A DNA stretch of 64,000 nt from Aureliella helgolandensis (GCF_007752135.1 NZ_CP036298.1:620001-684000), one strand, 5' to 3'. Positions 1-9,501 are shown, counted from the stretch's first letter. Notes: generated by a model not told the origin, from the letters alone. Numbers and translations are program-made.

Positions 1-318
1 GTCGAAAGTCAGCTTGTCAGTGCAGTCAGCCGTTCCTTGTTTGAACGCACCGAGCTGCAGATCGAACTGCCAGGCTGGGAGCAAACGCAAACGGCCGATT
101 TCTTGCGCTGGTCCTTCCTGCGCCAGGGGCGTTCCGAGCCAGTCTTTACGGCAGGTGCGATTGAACGCCTCCAAGAGCTGAGTCAGGGATTGCCTAGACG
201 CATTGTGCAATTAGCCGATTTGTCGCTGGTTGCAGGGGCGGTTTCTCAAACCGATCTCGTGGACACCGACTGTGTCGACCAAGTAGCTTGGGAGCTCCCC
301 AAGTCGTTGGCTGCCTAG
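1..318 (+). CDS. AAA ATPase, C-terminal fragment (ExeA/GspA-like)
   Basis: The open frame runs in from the left edge of the window, so only the last 105 or so residues are present. They resemble the helical lid that follows the nucleotide-binding core of ExeA/MshM-type AAA ATPases: a stretch rich in leucine and arginine with the sequence ELSQGLPRRIVQLADLSLVAG near the end, similar to the sensor-2 region (G-x-P-R-x-[IV]-x-Q-L-A-D) of that group. Walker motifs would lie upstream and cannot be seen. In planctomycetes such proteins often sit near secretion or pilus genes, but no such neighbour is visible here. The gene is followed directly by a repeat array, not by another gene. Confidence 0.6.
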   Translation, partial: VESQLVSAVSRSLFERTELQIELPGWEQTQTADFLRWSFLRQGRSEPVFTAGAIERLQELSQGLPRRIVQLADLSLVAGAVSQTDLVDTDCVDQVAWELPKSLAA

Positions 319-319
319 C

Positions 320-1935
320 AAGTCACTCCAAATCGCAACCCGCTGCGTGAGCAAGGAAGAGTGGTCGCGGCTGTTGGGTGCTGTTGGGCGCTGTCTTTGC
401 GGTCTGCCTAAAACTGCGTTTTAAGAAGTCACCGTTGTGTGTGGGTGTTGTGGGCTCTCTTGGTGCGGGGAGTGGTTTGGGGTGGCGATGACTGGAGAAC
501 GCGTGGCGACGGCCCGGGGGGGCCATTCTACGGCCACGCTTGGAATGCGTTGCTTGAAATCGCAACCCGCTGCGTGAGCAAGGAAGAGTGGTCGCGGCTG
601 CTGGGTGCTGTTGGACGCTGTCTTTGCGTTTCGCCTAAAACTGCGTTTTAAGAAGTCACCGTTGTGTGTGGGTGTTGTGGGCTCTCTTGGTGCGGTGAGT
701 GGTTTGGGTTGGCGATGACTGGAGAACGCGTGGCGACGGCCCGGGGGGCCATTCTACGGCCACGCTTGGAGTGCGTTGCTTGAAATCGCAACCCGCTGCG
801 TAAGCAAGGAAGGGTGGTCGCGGCTGTTGGGTGCTGTTGGACGCTGTCTTTGCGTTTCGCCTAAAACTGCGTTTTAGGAAGTCACCGTTGTGTGTGGGCG
901 TTGTGGGCACTCTTGGTGCGGTGAGTGGTTTGGGTTGGCGATGACTGGAGAACGCGTGGCGACGGCCCGGGGGGCCATTCTACGGCCACGCTTGGAGTGC
1001 GTTGCTTGAAATCGCAACCCGCTGCGTAAGCAAGGAAGAGTGGTCGCGGCTGCTGGGTGCTGTTGGACGCTGTCTTTGCGGTCCGCCTAAAACTGCGTTT
1101 TAGGAAGTCACCGTTGTGTGTGGGCGTTGTGGGCACTCTTGGTGCGGTGAGTGGTTTGGGTTGGCGATGACTGGAGAACGCGTGGCGACGGCCCGGGGGC
1201 CATTCTACGGCCACGCTTGGAACGCGTTGCTTGAAATCGCAACCCGCTGCGTAAGCAAGGAAGAGTGGTCGCGGCTGTTGGGTGCTGTTGGGCGCTGTCT
1301 TTGCGGTCTGCCTAAAACTGCGTTTTAGGAAGTCACCGTTGTGTGTGGGTGTTTGGGGCTCTCTTGGTGCGGTGAGTGGTTTGGGTTGGCGATGACTGGA
1401 GAACGCGTGGCGACGGCCCGGGGGCCATTCTACGGCCACGCTTGGAACGCGTTGCTTGAACTCGCAACCCGCTGCGTGAGCAAGGAAGAGTGGTCGCGGC
1501 TGTTGGGTGCTGTTGGGCGGTGTCTTTGCGGTCCGCCTAAAACTGCGGTTTAGGAAGTCACCGTTGTGTGTGAGCGTTGTGGGCACTCTTGGTGCGGTGA
1601 GTGGTTTGGGGTGGCGATGCCTGGAGGACGCGTGGCGACGGCCCGGGGGGCCATTCTACGGCCACGCTTGGAACGCGTTGCTTGAAATCGCAACCCGCTG
1701 CGTAAGCAAGGAAGGGTGGTCGCGGCTGTTGGGTGCTGTTGGACGCTGTCTTTGCGTTTCGCCTAAAACTGCGTTTTAGGAAGTCACCGTTGTGTGTGGG
1801 CGTTGTGGGCACTCTTGGTGCGGTGAGTGGTTTGGGTTGGCGATGACTGGAGAACGCGTGGCGACGGCCCGGGGGGCCATTCTACGGCCACGCTTGGAGT
1901 GCGTTGCTTGAAATAGTAACCCGCTGCGTGAGCAA
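320..1935. repeat. Tandem array, about seven copies of a 225-227 bp unit
   Basis: The marker GCGTGGCGACGGCCC recurs at about 501, 728, 954, 1180, 1405, 1630 and 1856, giving a period of 225-227 bp. Units differ by scattered substitutions and 1-2 bp indels. Each unit carries a segment GAAATCGCAACCCGCTGCG followed by TGAGCAAGGAAG, which matches the left half of the dispersed miniature element found elsewhere in the window, and the array ends in a better-preserved copy of that element. Open frames on both strands recur with the unit length and change ends between copies, so I treat the array as noncoding. Confidence 0.9.
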
Positions 1936-2015
1936 GGAAAGATAGTTGCCGCTACAAGGCAGTTTGGGCGCAACCTCCGCGTTAAAATTCAAATTGCTAT
2001 TAAATCAACAGCCCG
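1900..2015 (+). mobile_element. Miniature inverted-repeat element copy, left end lost
   Basis: The segment from GAAATAGTAACCCGCTGCG to AATCAACAGCCCG matches the 116-bp element at 23444-23559 almost base for base. The right terminal repeat is intact, but the left CGGGCTGTTGA is replaced by sequence of the tandem array. It looks like the last unit of the array, and suggests the array grew from an inserted element. Confidence 0.75.
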
Positions 2016-2183
2016 TCCATGCAGGGGCTCACCGCGTCAGCAACGGATAACATGCCAGAAACGCACAATCGGTACAGCCGGTTAGGGGAAGCTGGTTCGA
2101 ATAGGCAAAAAGAGCCCTATATTCGGATATTCGCGTTAGAATAGGGGTGAGCCATCGCCCATTGGTCATTCTAAAGCTTCTGC

Positions 2184-4799
2184 ATGTCGTTCACTGCTGA
2201 TAATAATTCGCAATCAGGCTCTTCCTTACCGGATGATGCAACTCGCTTTGATGTGCGAGGAGAGGCTAGCGGTATTGATAGCGGTGAGTTCGAGTTGCAA
2301 CCGCTCGACTTACCCACGCAAGCGGGCCCCCTTGGCGTATTGGGCGAGTACTTGTTGCTAGAGCCGATTGGTGCGGGGGGGATGGGCAGTGTTTATCGCG
2401 CCGAGCATCGCACGATGAACCGCCACGTAGCCCTCAAAATTCTCAGTCCTGAGATTTCAGGCAGGCAAGATCTTTTGGAGCAGTTTTTTGCTGAGATTCG
2501 CGCCGTCGCGAGGCTCATGCATCCAGGAATCGTTACCGCCTTTGATGCGGGGAGCGTCCAAGGCAAGCACTTCTTGGTGATGGAGTTGGTGGACGGGCAA
2601 ATTCTGTCGGATCGCTTGAGGGCTGAAGGGCCATTCACGACCGTCGCCGCGGCAAATGTCCTAGAGCAAGCGGCCAGTGCGCTTGAGTACGCGCACCGCA
2701 TGGGGATCGTGCATCGCGATATCAAGCCTAGCAACATGATGTTGTCCAAGGACGGGCGGCTCAAAATCTTGGACTTCGGTCTCGCAATGTTCAGCAAGGG
2801 AGTGGTTGCACGCAGCAATAAGTGCGTGTTCATGGGGACTCCCGAATATATGTCGCCTGAACAGATCGAGAATCCAGATCGAGTCGATGGGCGGAGCGAC
2901 CTGTACAGTCTAGGAGCGACGCTCTTTTACCTTCTGACCGGCAAGTCGATGTTTCGTGGCGATAAAATGCAGGTTGCGACTGCCCAATTGCGCCAAAAAC
3001 CACCTCCCCTATATACCGTTCGCGCAGATGTTGACCTCCGATTGGATGCCATCTTCCAGCGGTTAACCGCCAAACTACCAGAAGAAAGATACAGCTCTGC
3101 CGGGGAGTTGCTGGCCAGCTTGAAGACGCTGAACCTCGTGGCGCAATCCGACGGGAAGCAAGTTGTCTTCCCCAAAGGCGCGTTGCGGCTGCAGGGGGAC
3201 AATCCGACGAGCGTGGCGATTAATAAATCAACGCTCGCTCGGAAGTCGCAAATTGTCGCCATCGACCTTGGCACACTCGTCTCCACCGCAGCATACATCG
3301 ATCCGCAATTGGGGCCACAGATTATCTCGCAAGGTGAAGGCAATGCTCAACATCTGCGAAATATGCTTTGGAGTGATGGGACGCAAATTAAGATTGGAGG
3401 GCCAGCCTTGTCGGCGCGCCAAGCGTCGCCAGAGATGATCTTCCACAGTGTTCAGCGCTGGATTGGTGCCCCCCGTTTGACCTGGAATATGGCAGGTTGC
3501 CAACCACCTCCAGAGGTCGCCTTGGCGGCCATATTGCGGCAGATTATGTGGAATTCAGCAGCTGCGACCGACAGCGGGACAAGTGCGATTGTGACCGTTC
3601 CCGGTTGCTACGATCAATTGCACCGGCGGTCTGTGAGGGATGCTTGTCGTATCGCAGGTATCGATCTGGTTCAATTGTTGAATAAGCCGTTGGCTGCGAC
3701 CAGTTATTGGTTTGATCTGAATGCGCGTTTGCTGTCCGGCAAATCGTCGGCCGGTCACGAGTCCTTGGATTCCAAGATTGATGCCAAAGTCCTGGTCGTG
3801 CATTTGGGCGGATCAGCCATGGAGGCTAGCGTGATTCATGCGACCCAGGAGTCGTTGAAACAATTGAGTTGTCACGGTAGCTGGAAGCAGGGAAGCTTGC
3901 GATGGCAAGCACTGCTGACCGAGTACTTTGTGGGCGCTTTGCAAGAACAAACGGGTAAGTCGGTGCGGCAAGATGTCCCCGCCGCAACGCGTCTGCAACG
4001 CACGATCGAATTGGCCATCGATCGACTGACGAGTGCCGCTAAAGTCGAGATCCGGTTCGAATGGTCGGGTGCGTCTATCACGCAGGTGGTGACGCAGGAC
4101 GGGCTGGTCCGCATTGCACCTGAGCTCGTTGAGTCCTTGCGGCAAACCGTGCGGGCGGCATGCGCGGAGGCGCAGCTTGCCACGTCGGACATTCAGCATC
4201 TGCTGCTCACCGGTTCAATGATGCGCATGCAAGCAATTCGGCAGATCGTCAGGGAGTTGCTCCCCAAGGGGGTGCGTGTTTCCCTGATCGAGAAGGCGGA
4301 TATGGCACGCGGAGCTGCCATCGAAGCTCAGCAGTTAGGAAATCTGGGGCAAAAGTCCAGCGAGCAACCGCAGGGGCAGGCGTGCTTGGCCTACCCACTG
4401 GCGATTCTAGCCAGCAGTGGTGGGTCGCTAAAGCCACGCGTCCTTTTGCCAAGAGGGACGGCCCTGCCAGCCAGTTTCTCGCGTTCGCTGAAGCCGGGAA
4501 TTGCCAAAGATGGCTCGGTCGCCCTGCCAGCGGTGCAGTTGATCGAAGGCACAAATTTAGGGGATGCCAACTGGCTGAAACTTGGCATGGCCGAACCTAG
4601 CTCGGTGTTTACAGAGCGAAGACCCGACGATCCGCTCCGGCTGCAGCTCGAAGTCGACGAGAGTGGGCTTCTATGTTCGAGCTTGGTGTGGCCCTCCGGG
4701 AACCGCCAAGTCCGCTTGCCCCCCAGTTCAGACGCAACGCTTACCGATGCTGAGATTGACCATTGGCGACGCTGGTTGGAAACCGCCATGATGTGCTAG
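2184..4799 (+). CDS. Ser/Thr protein kinase fused to an Hsp70-like ATPase domain
   Basis: The protein has 871 residues. Residues about 54-320 are a Hanks-type kinase: glycine loop GAGGMG at 63-68, VALK lysine at 85, HRDIKPSN at 177-184, DFG at 197-199 and GTPEYMSPEQ at 218-227. All catalytic residues are present. After a linker, residues from about 357 to 720 look like an actin/Hsp70 fold: AIDLGT at 359-364, an AIVTVPGCYD segment as in DnaK, an LNKPLAATS segment, and LLLTGSM near the end of the fold, where DnaK has VGG. The phosphate-2 loop is degenerate (VVHLGGSAMEAS). The last 120 residues resemble nothing I recognise with confidence. No membrane segment is evident, so it is probably cytosolic. 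It may couple phosphorylation to a chaperone-like or peptide-sensing module. It stands alone between the repeat array and def. Confidence 0.88.
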   Translation: MSFTADNNSQSGSSLPDDATRFDVRGEASGIDSGEFELQPLDLPTQAGPLGVLGEYLLLEPIGAGGMGSVYRAEHRTMNRHVALKILSPEISGRQDLLEQFFAEIRAVARLMHPGIVTAFDAGSVQGKHFLVMELVDGQILSDRLRAEGPFTTVAAANVLEQAASALEYAHRMGIVHRDIKPSNMMLSKDGRLKILDFGLAMFSKGVVARSNKCVFMGTPEYMSPEQIENPDRVDGRSDLYSLGATLFYLLTGKSMFRGDKMQVATAQLRQKPPPLYTVRADVDLRLDAIFQRLTAKLPEERYSSAGELLASLKTLNLVAQSDGKQVVFPKGALRLQGDNPTSVAINKSTLARKSQIVAIDLGTLVSTAAYIDPQLGPQIISQGEGNAQHLRNMLWSDGTQIKIGGPALSARQASPEMIFHSVQRWIGAPRLTWNMAGCQPPPEVALAAILRQIMWNSAAATDSGTSAIVTVPGCYDQLHRRSVRDACRIAGIDLVQLLNKPLAATSYWFDLNARLLSGKSSAGHESLDSKIDAKVLVVHLGGSAMEASVIHATQESLKQLSCHGSWKQGSLRWQALLTEYFVGALQEQTGKSVRQDVPAATRLQRTIELAIDRLTSAAKVEIRFEWSGASITQVVTQDGLVRIAPELVESLRQTVRAACAEAQLATSDIQHLLLTGSMMRMQAIRQIVRELLPKGVRVSLIEKADMARGAAIEAQQLGNLGQKSSEQPQGQACLAYPLAILASSGGSLKPRVLLPRGTALPASFSRSLKPGIAKDGSVALPAVQLIEGTNLGDANWLKLGMAEPSSVFTERRPDDPLRLQLEVDESGLLCSSLVWPSGNRQVRLPPSSDATLTDAEIDHWRRWLETAMMC

Positions 4800-4908
4800 G
4801 GTGGCCACGGTCATCCGCAACTTGGCTGCGATTCTCCGGGAATCTCGACTAGATCGTTCCAATAGGCTAAGCTGTCGGTTTTTCTAGTCCGCCTGTGGCC
4901 TCAGATCC

Positions 4909-5514
4909 ATGACTGTTGATACCAATCCCAGTTCGCTATCCATTATCACGTACCCGCACCCCACCTTGCGCTACAAAGCGAAGCCAATTCGGCGGGTGGA
5001 CGCGGAGCTCAAAGCGGTGGTGGCTCGGATGTTTGAGCTGATGTATGCCCACCGTGGCGTCGGCTTAGCTGCGACTCAAGTCAATCTCCCACTACGGTTG
5101 TTCATCGTGAATTCAACCGGGCACCAGGGGGAAGGGGTGGAACGCGTATTGCTCAACCCCGTGATCTCGCGTCCTCGAGGCAATGAAGAGGCTGAGGAGG
5201 GATGTCTTAGCTTGCCGAATGTCCATGGGAATGTGATTCGTGCCAAGACAATTCGCTTCAACGCATTTGACCTCAACGGTCAGGAAATCGACGAGGAAAT
5301 CAGCGGTTTTGAAGCTCGTATCATGCAACACGAGACCGACCACCTCGATGGCACTCTGTTTATTGATCGCCTGAAAGAAGGTTCCGAGAGTGAACTGTTG
5401 GGGGACATCGACGCGTTTGAAACCGATTTTCGTTCCAAGCAACGCACGGCAGCCATCGCCTCCGATGAGCAGTTGCTCTCGGAGCTGGCGGCCTGGGAAG
5501 AACGTTATTGCTGA
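4909..5514 (+). CDS. def: Peptide deformylase
   Basis: This 201-residue protein removes the N-formyl group from nascent polypeptides at the ribosome. All three family motifs are visible: GVGLAATQ at residues 50-57, EEGCLS with the metal-binding Cys99, and QHETDH at 140-145 giving two His ligands and the catalytic Glu142. The length is slightly above the usual 165-190 because of a C-terminal extension rich in Glu and Ser. The ATG at 4909 follows a 110-bp intergenic gap after the kinase gene. The stop is 10 bp from the convergent end of ferrochelatase, so the two genes face each other tail to tail. Confidence 0.96.
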   Translation: MTVDTNPSSLSIITYPHPTLRYKAKPIRRVDAELKAVVARMFELMYAHRGVGLAATQVNLPLRLFIVNSTGHQGEGVERVLLNPVISRPRGNEEAEEGCLSLPNVHGNVIRAKTIRFNAFDLNGQEIDEEISGFEARIMQHETDHLDGTLFIDRLKEGSESELLGDIDAFETDFRSKQRTAAIASDEQLLSELAAWEERYC

Positions 5515-5523
5515 ATGGGGGTG

Positions 5524-6546
5524 CTATCGGCTGCGGGGGTAGAGGCAGCAGTCTACTGGGCAAACGTCGTGGCTGGCGCCCAACCCTCCCAATGCGAGGC
5601 GTTCCTTGGATGGATCGAGCCTCTCTTGGATTAGCTGGCGAATCATGCCTACGAAACTCGGGTGAATTCCCACCGTAGCAGCCCGCGAAAACATCACTCC
5701 AAATTTTTCGCACGTCTGTTTGGCTTCCGTATCCAAGTCAAACAGAACTTCCATGTGGTCAGAGATAAAGCCCAGGGGAACGACTGTGACCGCGGTAGTG
5801 CCGGCAGCGGCCAATTCTTCAATCCTGTCGCATACATCCGGCTCCAGCCACGCCTGTTGCGGCGGGCCACTTCGACTTTGGAAGACGAGCTCCCAGTGCG
5901 GATGGGCAAGTCTTTCCGCAATTAAACCGGCCGCTTCAGTTAGCTGTTCTACATAGCGGCTGTTATCCGACATCGACAGTGGAATGCTGTGGGCCGTGAA
6001 CAGCAAGCGGGCGGTGGCTCGCTCTTCTGCCGGCAATTGCTCGAGTGCTTGACGCGCCACATCGACCTCTGCCTCGATGAATCCGGGGTGGTTGAATCCC
6101 TTCCGCAATTTGTCCACTACCGGGCTACCTTCACCAATTTCCGCTTGGGCAGCGGTAATGTTCTCTCGGTACTGGCGGCAGCCCGAGTAGCTGCTGAACA
6201 TGCTCGTGAAAAATGCTAACGCACGCTTCTTTCCGTGGCTGCGCATCTCGGACAGAGTGTCTGGTAGGAGAGGCTTCCAATTTCGGTTTCCCCAGTAAAT
6301 TGGTAGGTCGATCTGGCTGCGGTCCAGTTCATCCCGCAGAGCGGCAATTAATTTTCGGTTCTGTTCATTAATGGGGCTCACACCTCCAAAGTGTTGGTAG
6401 TGCTCTGCTACTTCCAGCATCCGTTCGTGCGGAACGTTTTTGCCACGCAATACATTCTCTAGAAACGGGATGACCTCCTCCGGTCCTTCAGGACCACCAA
6501 AGGAGACTAGCAAAATGGAGTCGTATTCGGCTTGGGATTCTGGCAT
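5524..6546 (-). CDS. hemH: Ferrochelatase
   Basis: The 340-residue product inserts ferrous iron into protoporphyrin (or coproporphyrin) in haem synthesis. Support comes from the N-terminal ILLVSFGGPEGPEEV, the TAHSIP segment with the metal-binding His186, VFQSRSGPPQQAWL at 222-235, and PLGFISDHMEVLFD, which holds the second conserved acid, Glu266. The C-terminus ends with a cysteine group (Cys329, Cys333, Cys334) inside DVCPVDCC; some ferrochelatases bind a [2Fe-2S] cluster through C-terminal cysteines, but that role here is only inferred. It lies 48 bp downstream of bioD on the same strand, so the two may be cotranscribed. Confidence 0.95.
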   Translation of the reverse strand: MPESQAEYDSILLVSFGGPEGPEEVIPFLENVLRGKNVPHERMLEVAEHYQHFGGVSPINEQNRKLIAALRDELDRSQIDLPIYWGNRNWKPLLPDTLSEMRSHGKKRALAFFTSMFSSYSGCRQYRENITAAQAEIGEGSPVVDKLRKGFNHPGFIEAEVDVARQALEQLPAEERATARLLFTAHSIPLSMSDNSRYVEQLTEAAGLIAERLAHPHWELVFQSRSGPPQQAWLEPDVCDRIEELAAAGTTAVTVVPLGFISDHMEVLFDLDTEAKQTCEKFGVMFSRAATVGIHPSFVGMIRQLIQERLDPSKERLALGGLGASHDVCPVDCCLYPRSR

Positions 6547-6594
6547 GAAAAACTCAATTTGGGAGCGAAAGTAGGCTTGCTTGCGAGACTTGTT

Positions 6595-7272
6595 TTACAG
6601 GGCGGCCCGAGGGTTCGACAGGCCTAGGGGTAATTGCACAGCGGAGTGGACGATGGGAATGGGGGTGAATCGAGCCAGCAATTCTTGGTTATGGTTGGCT
6701 GCTGGGTTCTCTCCTGAGCTACCTGCTGTGTCAGCCGTCCTGGGCAGGTCATTCAGGACAATTCCCAACGTCCGCAGACCGCGATTCGCGATGGCTTCCA
6801 GCGTGAGCAGTACGTGGTTTACCGCTCCCAGGCGATTGGCGGCCACCACGGCGACAGGTAACTGTAGAGCGAGAGCAAGGTCGAGCGCCGTCATTGTCGA
6901 GGAAAGTGGCGAAAGAGCCCCACCCACACCTTCCACAATGAGAAAATCACACCGGTTTCGCCACCATCGCGCTGCGGATACCAAGAGCTCCTCATCGACT
7001 TCCCGGTGTTCAAGGGCCGCAGCCACGGGAGGGGCTAGTGGCGCCTGGAATTGCTGAGGACAGACCCGCGCCAGTTCAACCGTCCGTCCAGACGCTTCCC
7101 ACAACCACTCGGCATCCGACTTTTCAGCCGCATTCACCCCACTGGCTACCGGTTTATAGACTCCCACTTTCCAACCGCACGATACTAAGTGACGAGCTAG
7201 CAAGGCAGCTTGGAACGTCTTGCCAACTTCGGTATCGGTTCCCAGGAGGAAGAGCCCAGCCTGTATATCCAT
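6595..7272 (-). CDS. bioD: Dethiobiotin synthetase
   Basis: This 225-residue enzyme closes the ureido ring of dethiobiotin from 7,8-diaminopelargonate, CO2 and ATP, the penultimate step in biotin synthesis. The P-loop GTDTEVGKT is at residues 11-19, the catalytic lysine region YKPVASG at 39-45, and the VEGVGGALSPL motif at 113-123. Length and motif order match BioD. No other bio gene is visible nearby, so the pathway is scattered or outside the window. It is divergent from the agmatine-pathway genes, with a 213-bp shared upstream region containing a strong GC hairpin. Confidence 0.95.
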   Translation of the reverse strand: MDIQAGLFLLGTDTEVGKTFQAALLARHLVSCGWKVGVYKPVASGVNAAEKSDAEWLWEASGRTVELARVCPQQFQAPLAPPVAAALEHREVDEELLVSAARWWRNRCDFLIVEGVGGALSPLSSTMTALDLALALQLPVAVVAANRLGAVNHVLLTLEAIANRGLRTLGIVLNDLPRTADTAGSSGENPAANHNQELLARFTPIPIVHSAVQLPLGLSNPRAAL

Positions 7273-7358
7273 GCTTCGTTCGCCAACTGCTAGAGTGGGG
7301 TTGAATCGCCTAGGGCTCCCAGTGACTCAACCAGCATTTTTCCAAAACTCTACTGAGT

Positions 7359-7391
7359 TTGGGGGGATGAAAGCCTTGCCGGTCCCCCCAA
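7359..7391. promoter_or_regulatory. Inverted repeat in the bioD/aguB divergent intergenic region
   Basis: TTGGGGGGA at 7359-7367 pairs with TCCCCCCAA at 7383-7391, a perfect 9-bp stem with a 15-base loop. There is no T-tract on either side, so it is not a convincing terminator. Its place between two divergent genes would suit an operator or an RNA structure in a leader, which is inference only. Confidence 0.35.
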
Positions 7392-7485
7392 CAGTGATAG
7401 TATTGGGTAACATTGAAGACTGAAACGCCGTAGAATTCCAATCCAATCCGATTCTCCATGCTAGTTCGAAAGGTTCGATTCGTAG

Positions 7486-8379
7486 ATGGCTGGTTCCAAA
7501 GTTGTAAACCTTGCATTGGTACAGATGACTTGCTCAACCGACAAGCGTGCCAACGTCGATAAAGCGGTGGAGCGCATCGCCCAGGCGGCCGCTGAGGGGG
7601 CGCACATCGTGTGCCTGCAAGAGGTGTTCAACACGCAATACCCCTGCCAGTCGGAGGACCACGCAAACTTCGATTTAGCAGAGGAGATTCCCGGCCCCAC
7701 CAGTCGACGGCTTGAGCAAGCGGCCAAGCAGCATGGTGTGGTGGTTACTTGCTCCATCTTTGAGCGACGCACGCATGGTTTGTACCACAACACGGCCTTG
7801 ACTTACGATGTCGATGGCCGGCTGGCGGGATTCTACCGCAAGATGCATATTCCTGACGATCCGTTGTACTACGAAAAATTCTATTTCACTCCCGGCGATA
7901 CTGGTTTTACGATTGCGGAAACCAAGTATGGAAAACTGGGCGTTGGAGTGTGCTGGGATCAGTGGTATCCCGAGGCGGCGCGTCTGTTTGCGCTGCGCGG
8001 TGCTGAGATTTTGCTCTATCCCACGGCCATTGGCTGGATTCCCGAGGAGCGTGCCGAATATGGGGAAGCCCAGCACAGTTCTTGGGAAACGGCCATGCGC
8101 GCCCATGCGATTGCCAATGGCGTTTTTGTCGGCGCTCCCAACCGCGTGGGTGTGGAAGGTGGGTTGCAGTTCTGGGGGTCGTCCTTTGTAGCCAACCCCA
8201 ACGGAACGGTGCTACATCGCGCCAGTTCGACTGAGGAGGAAATTGTGATAGTCCCGTGCGACTTGGCAATGTTGGATGTCGTTCGCACCCATTGGCCATT
8301 TTTGCGGGACCGTCGCGTCGATGCCTATCAAGATATTACGAAGCGATTTATCGATGCATCGAGTAGTACTAGTAACTGA
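7486..8379 (+). CDS. aguB: N-carbamoylputrescine amidase (carbon-nitrogen hydrolase)
   Basis: A nitrilase-superfamily protein of 297 residues with the catalytic triad Glu46 (LQEVF), Lys119 (YRKMHIPDD) and Cys156 (GVCWDQWYPEAAR). The DQWYPEAAR and PTAIGW segments are typical of N-carbamoylputrescine amidases rather than of general nitrilases. The reaction yields putrescine, CO2 and ammonia. The next gene, 48 bp downstream on the same strand, encodes agmatine deiminase, which makes the substrate, so the two form a putrescine-from-agmatine operon. The ATG at 7486 is the only start consistent with the family N-terminus. Confidence 0.94.
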   Translation: MAGSKVVNLALVQMTCSTDKRANVDKAVERIAQAAAEGAHIVCLQEVFNTQYPCQSEDHANFDLAEEIPGPTSRRLEQAAKQHGVVVTCSIFERRTHGLYHNTALTYDVDGRLAGFYRKMHIPDDPLYYEKFYFTPGDTGFTIAETKYGKLGVGVCWDQWYPEAARLFALRGAEILLYPTAIGWIPEERAEYGEAQHSSWETAMRAHAIANGVFVGAPNRVGVEGGLQFWGSSFVANPNGTVLHRASSTEEEIVIVPCDLAMLDVVRTHWPFLRDRRVDAYQDITKRFIDASSSTSN

Positions 8380-8427
8380 GTTCAGAGGCGTTAAAACGCT
8401 GGCCGATTTTCTACGAAATGCTTATCT

Positions 8428-9501
8428 ATGAAAACGATCAACAGTCCTCATGTCTGGCCTGCAGAGTGGGCGTCTCAAGCGGCAACCTGGATTGCTTGGC
8501 CTCACAATCTTGAGACCTGGCCAGGCCATTTTACCAATGTCCCCAATACTTTCGTACGTTTCATCACCGAGCTAAGCCGCGTGCAGCGAGTGCATGTGCT
8601 GTCTGGCCCCGCTGCGATGACGACCCCTACAGCGCGCGAGCGTCTCGGGGAGCTGGCCAACGTGACGATTCACGATCTTCCCACCAACGATTGCTGGATC
8701 CGCGATTACGGTCCAACCTTTGTTTCCCGCAAGGACGATGGCGCTACCATCGCTGTCGACTGGCGCTACAACGCTTGGGGTGGAAAATATACACCTTTTG
8801 ACGACGACGCCCGCGCAGCGCAAAGCATCGCTAAAATACTGTCCTTCCCGCAAAGTCGTTCGAGCATGCACTGCGAGGGAGGGGCGTTGGAAGGCAATGG
8901 AGAGGGCCTGCTGATGACGACCAGCAGCTGTCTCTTCACTCCGACTCGAAATCCAGGTTGGCCTGTTTCGATGGTGGAAACCGAACTGAAACTTCAATTG
9001 GGAGTCCATAAGATACTGTGGGTCGACGGCGGGGGACTGGCGGGCGATGATACTGACGGGCATATCGACCAGCTTGCACGATTCGTCTCTCCCAATGTGG
9101 TTGTCGTGGCGACTAGCAGTCGGCCGGATGATCCCAATCATCAGGGCTTGCAAGCCAATCTACAAATCCTCAAAAAAGCGACCGACCTGCAAGGCGCTCC
9201 GCTGACCGTCATGCCGTTGCCAACGCCACCGCCTCGCTTTGTTGATGGTATTCGTGTGCCGGAGAGCTACTGCAATTTTGTCTTTGCCAATGGGATTGTT
9301 TTGGTGCCCACCTTTCGGCACGACCAGACCGATCATCTGGCACTGGATCTCCTTGGTCAGTTGATCCCCAATCGCCGGATCGTGCCGCTAGATGCTTACG
9401 ATCTTGTCTTTGGTTTAGGGGCCTTTCACTGCGCATCGCAGCAACAACCCTCGCATCGTCCCGCGGAAGTGCACAATCATCAGCCGGTGGTGACAGGGTA
9501 A
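8428..9501 (+). CDS. aguA: Agmatine deiminase
   Basis: The 357-residue protein belongs to the Porphyromonas-type peptidyl-arginine deiminase family and converts agmatine to N-carbamoylputrescine. Visible signature points are PAEW near the N-terminus, DCWIRDYGP with Asp93, EGGALEGNGEG at 150-160, DGHIDQLARF with His212, and GAFHCASQQQP with the nucleophile Cys335. It follows aguB by 48 bp with no terminator between, supporting cotranscription. An arginine decarboxylase that would supply agmatine is not in the window. Confidence 0.94.
   Translation: MKTINSPHVWPAEWASQAATWIAWPHNLETWPGHFTNVPNTFVRFITELSRVQRVHVLSGPAAMTTPTARERLGELANVTIHDLPTNDCWIRDYGPTFVSRKDDGATIAVDWRYNAWGGKYTPFDDDARAAQSIAKILSFPQSRSSMHCEGGALEGNGEGLLMTTSSCLFTPTRNPGWPVSMVETELKLQLGVHKILWVDGGGLAGDDTDGHIDQLARFVSPNVVVVATSSRPDDPNHQGLQANLQILKKATDLQGAPLTVMPLPTPPPRFVDGIRVPESYCNFVFANGIVLVPTFRHDQTDHLALDLLGQLIPNRRIVPLDAYDLVFGLGAFHCASQQQPSHRPAEVHNHQPVVTG

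Noticed and set aside
882-1586. Open frame of 234 codons on the minus strand across the tandem array
   Set aside because: It repeats with the 226-bp unit, contains the same peptide three times only because the DNA is repeated, and neighbouring units break it at different points.
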